A stretch of DNA of 45,328 nt from contig CATWSG010000017.1 of NCBI GenBank assembly GCA_958353395.1, forward strand, positions 1 through 45,328, read 5' to 3'. The position numbers and the translations under genes were made by a program. Of the stretch, positions 45,283 through 45,328 are shown one piece after another. Numbering within the stretch: the first letter of the stretch is position 1; each line of letters starts with the position of its first letter. Source of the DNA: an uncultured Collinsella sp. GTDB taxonomy: Bacteria; Actinomycetota; Coriobacteriia; Coriobacteriales; Coriobacteriaceae. Below the pieces are notes generated by a model that saw only the letters and a program-made list of their open reading frames with translations, had not been told where the DNA came from and did not search any database.

Positions 45283-45296
45283 TTGTTCACAATCAA
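45283..45296. promoter_or_regulatory. Candidate CRP/FNR-family site
   Basis: The minus strand reads TTGATTGTGAACAA, one base from the FNR consensus TTGAT-N4-ATCAA, and its core ATTGT-GA-ACAAT is a perfect palindrome. It lies roughly 320 bases upstream of hycB. Confidence 0.3.
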
Positions 45297-45328
45297 TTAC
45301 TCTAGTGCAATAAAGTAGTGGTTATAAG

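Larger units (their letters stand above)
44967..45328. other. 362-bp leader/promoter region of the formate hydrogenlyase operon
   Basis: No convincing gene. It contains a hairpin close to hycB (45019-45038), a long palindrome (45145-45170) and a CRP/FNR-like site (45283-45296). A plus-strand ORF of 31 codons (45223-45318) has an AAAGGTGAG upstream but no recognisable product. The right part is markedly AT-richer than the genes, as expected for a promoter region. Confidence 0.5.

Noticed and set aside
45223..45318. Plus-strand 31-codon ORF with AAAGGTGAG upstream
   Set aside because: Too short, AT-rich and without recognisable features; it overlaps the candidate regulatory site. It cannot be supported from sequence alone.

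Overview
The window reads as one stretch of a high-GC, strictly fermentative Coriobacteriia genome, most like Collinsella. That assignment is inference from gene content and style: clpXP-tig and tRNA-synthetase housekeeping genes next to a hydrogenase-4-type formate hydrogenlyase, a selenocysteine locus, and many short intergenic hairpin repeats. No phage genes, transposase genes, rRNA or CRISPR array were found. Almost all genes lie on the minus strand; only the block 3171-7969 is on the plus strand.

Left part (1-9664). thrS with a clear terminator and a candidate promoter; a small zinc-ribbon membrane protein; a plus-strand three-gene FAD oxidoreductase set (GlpA-like, pyridine-nucleotide-disulfide oxidoreductase, DUF1667); an M24 aminopeptidase bracketed on both sides by dispersed repeats; and folC. 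The intergenic gaps here are unusually rich in inverted repeats belonging to several families.

Middle part (9945-22193). valS, flanked by nested hairpins; tig-clpP-clpX protein quality control; tRNA-Leu(UAG); a two-gene molybdenum hydroxylase (FAD subunit plus a fused [2Fe-2S]/molybdenum subunit); and an NADP-type glutamate dehydrogenase.

Right part (22444-44966). A minus-strand superlocus of 20 genes for selenium- and molybdenum-dependent formate metabolism. In transcription order: hycB-type ferredoxin, fdhF with an in-frame UGA at codon 140, hyfA, hyfB, hyfC, hyfD, hyfE, hyfF, hycE, hycF, hycG, hycH, hycI, a formate channel, an orphan molybdopterin oxidoreductase, selA, selB, tRNA-Sec (selC), mobA and a DUF3343 Se/S-carrier-like protein. 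The catalytic dehydrogenase, the electron-transfer proteins, the proton-translocating membrane arm, the [NiFe] hydrogenase, its dedicated maturation factors, the formate channel, the selenocysteine decoding apparatus and the bis-MGD maturation enzyme are thus encoded side by side. The expected function is formate to CO2 plus H2 with ion pumping. selD, hypABCDEF and a regulator are not in the window and must be elsewhere.

The fdhF UGA splits the gene for any standard gene caller. Read through as selenocysteine, it gives one 740-residue protein whose [4Fe-4S] ligands, active-site lysine and Sec fall at the same residue numbers I recall for E. coli FdhF. A bacterial SECIS-like hairpin lies directly after the UGA.
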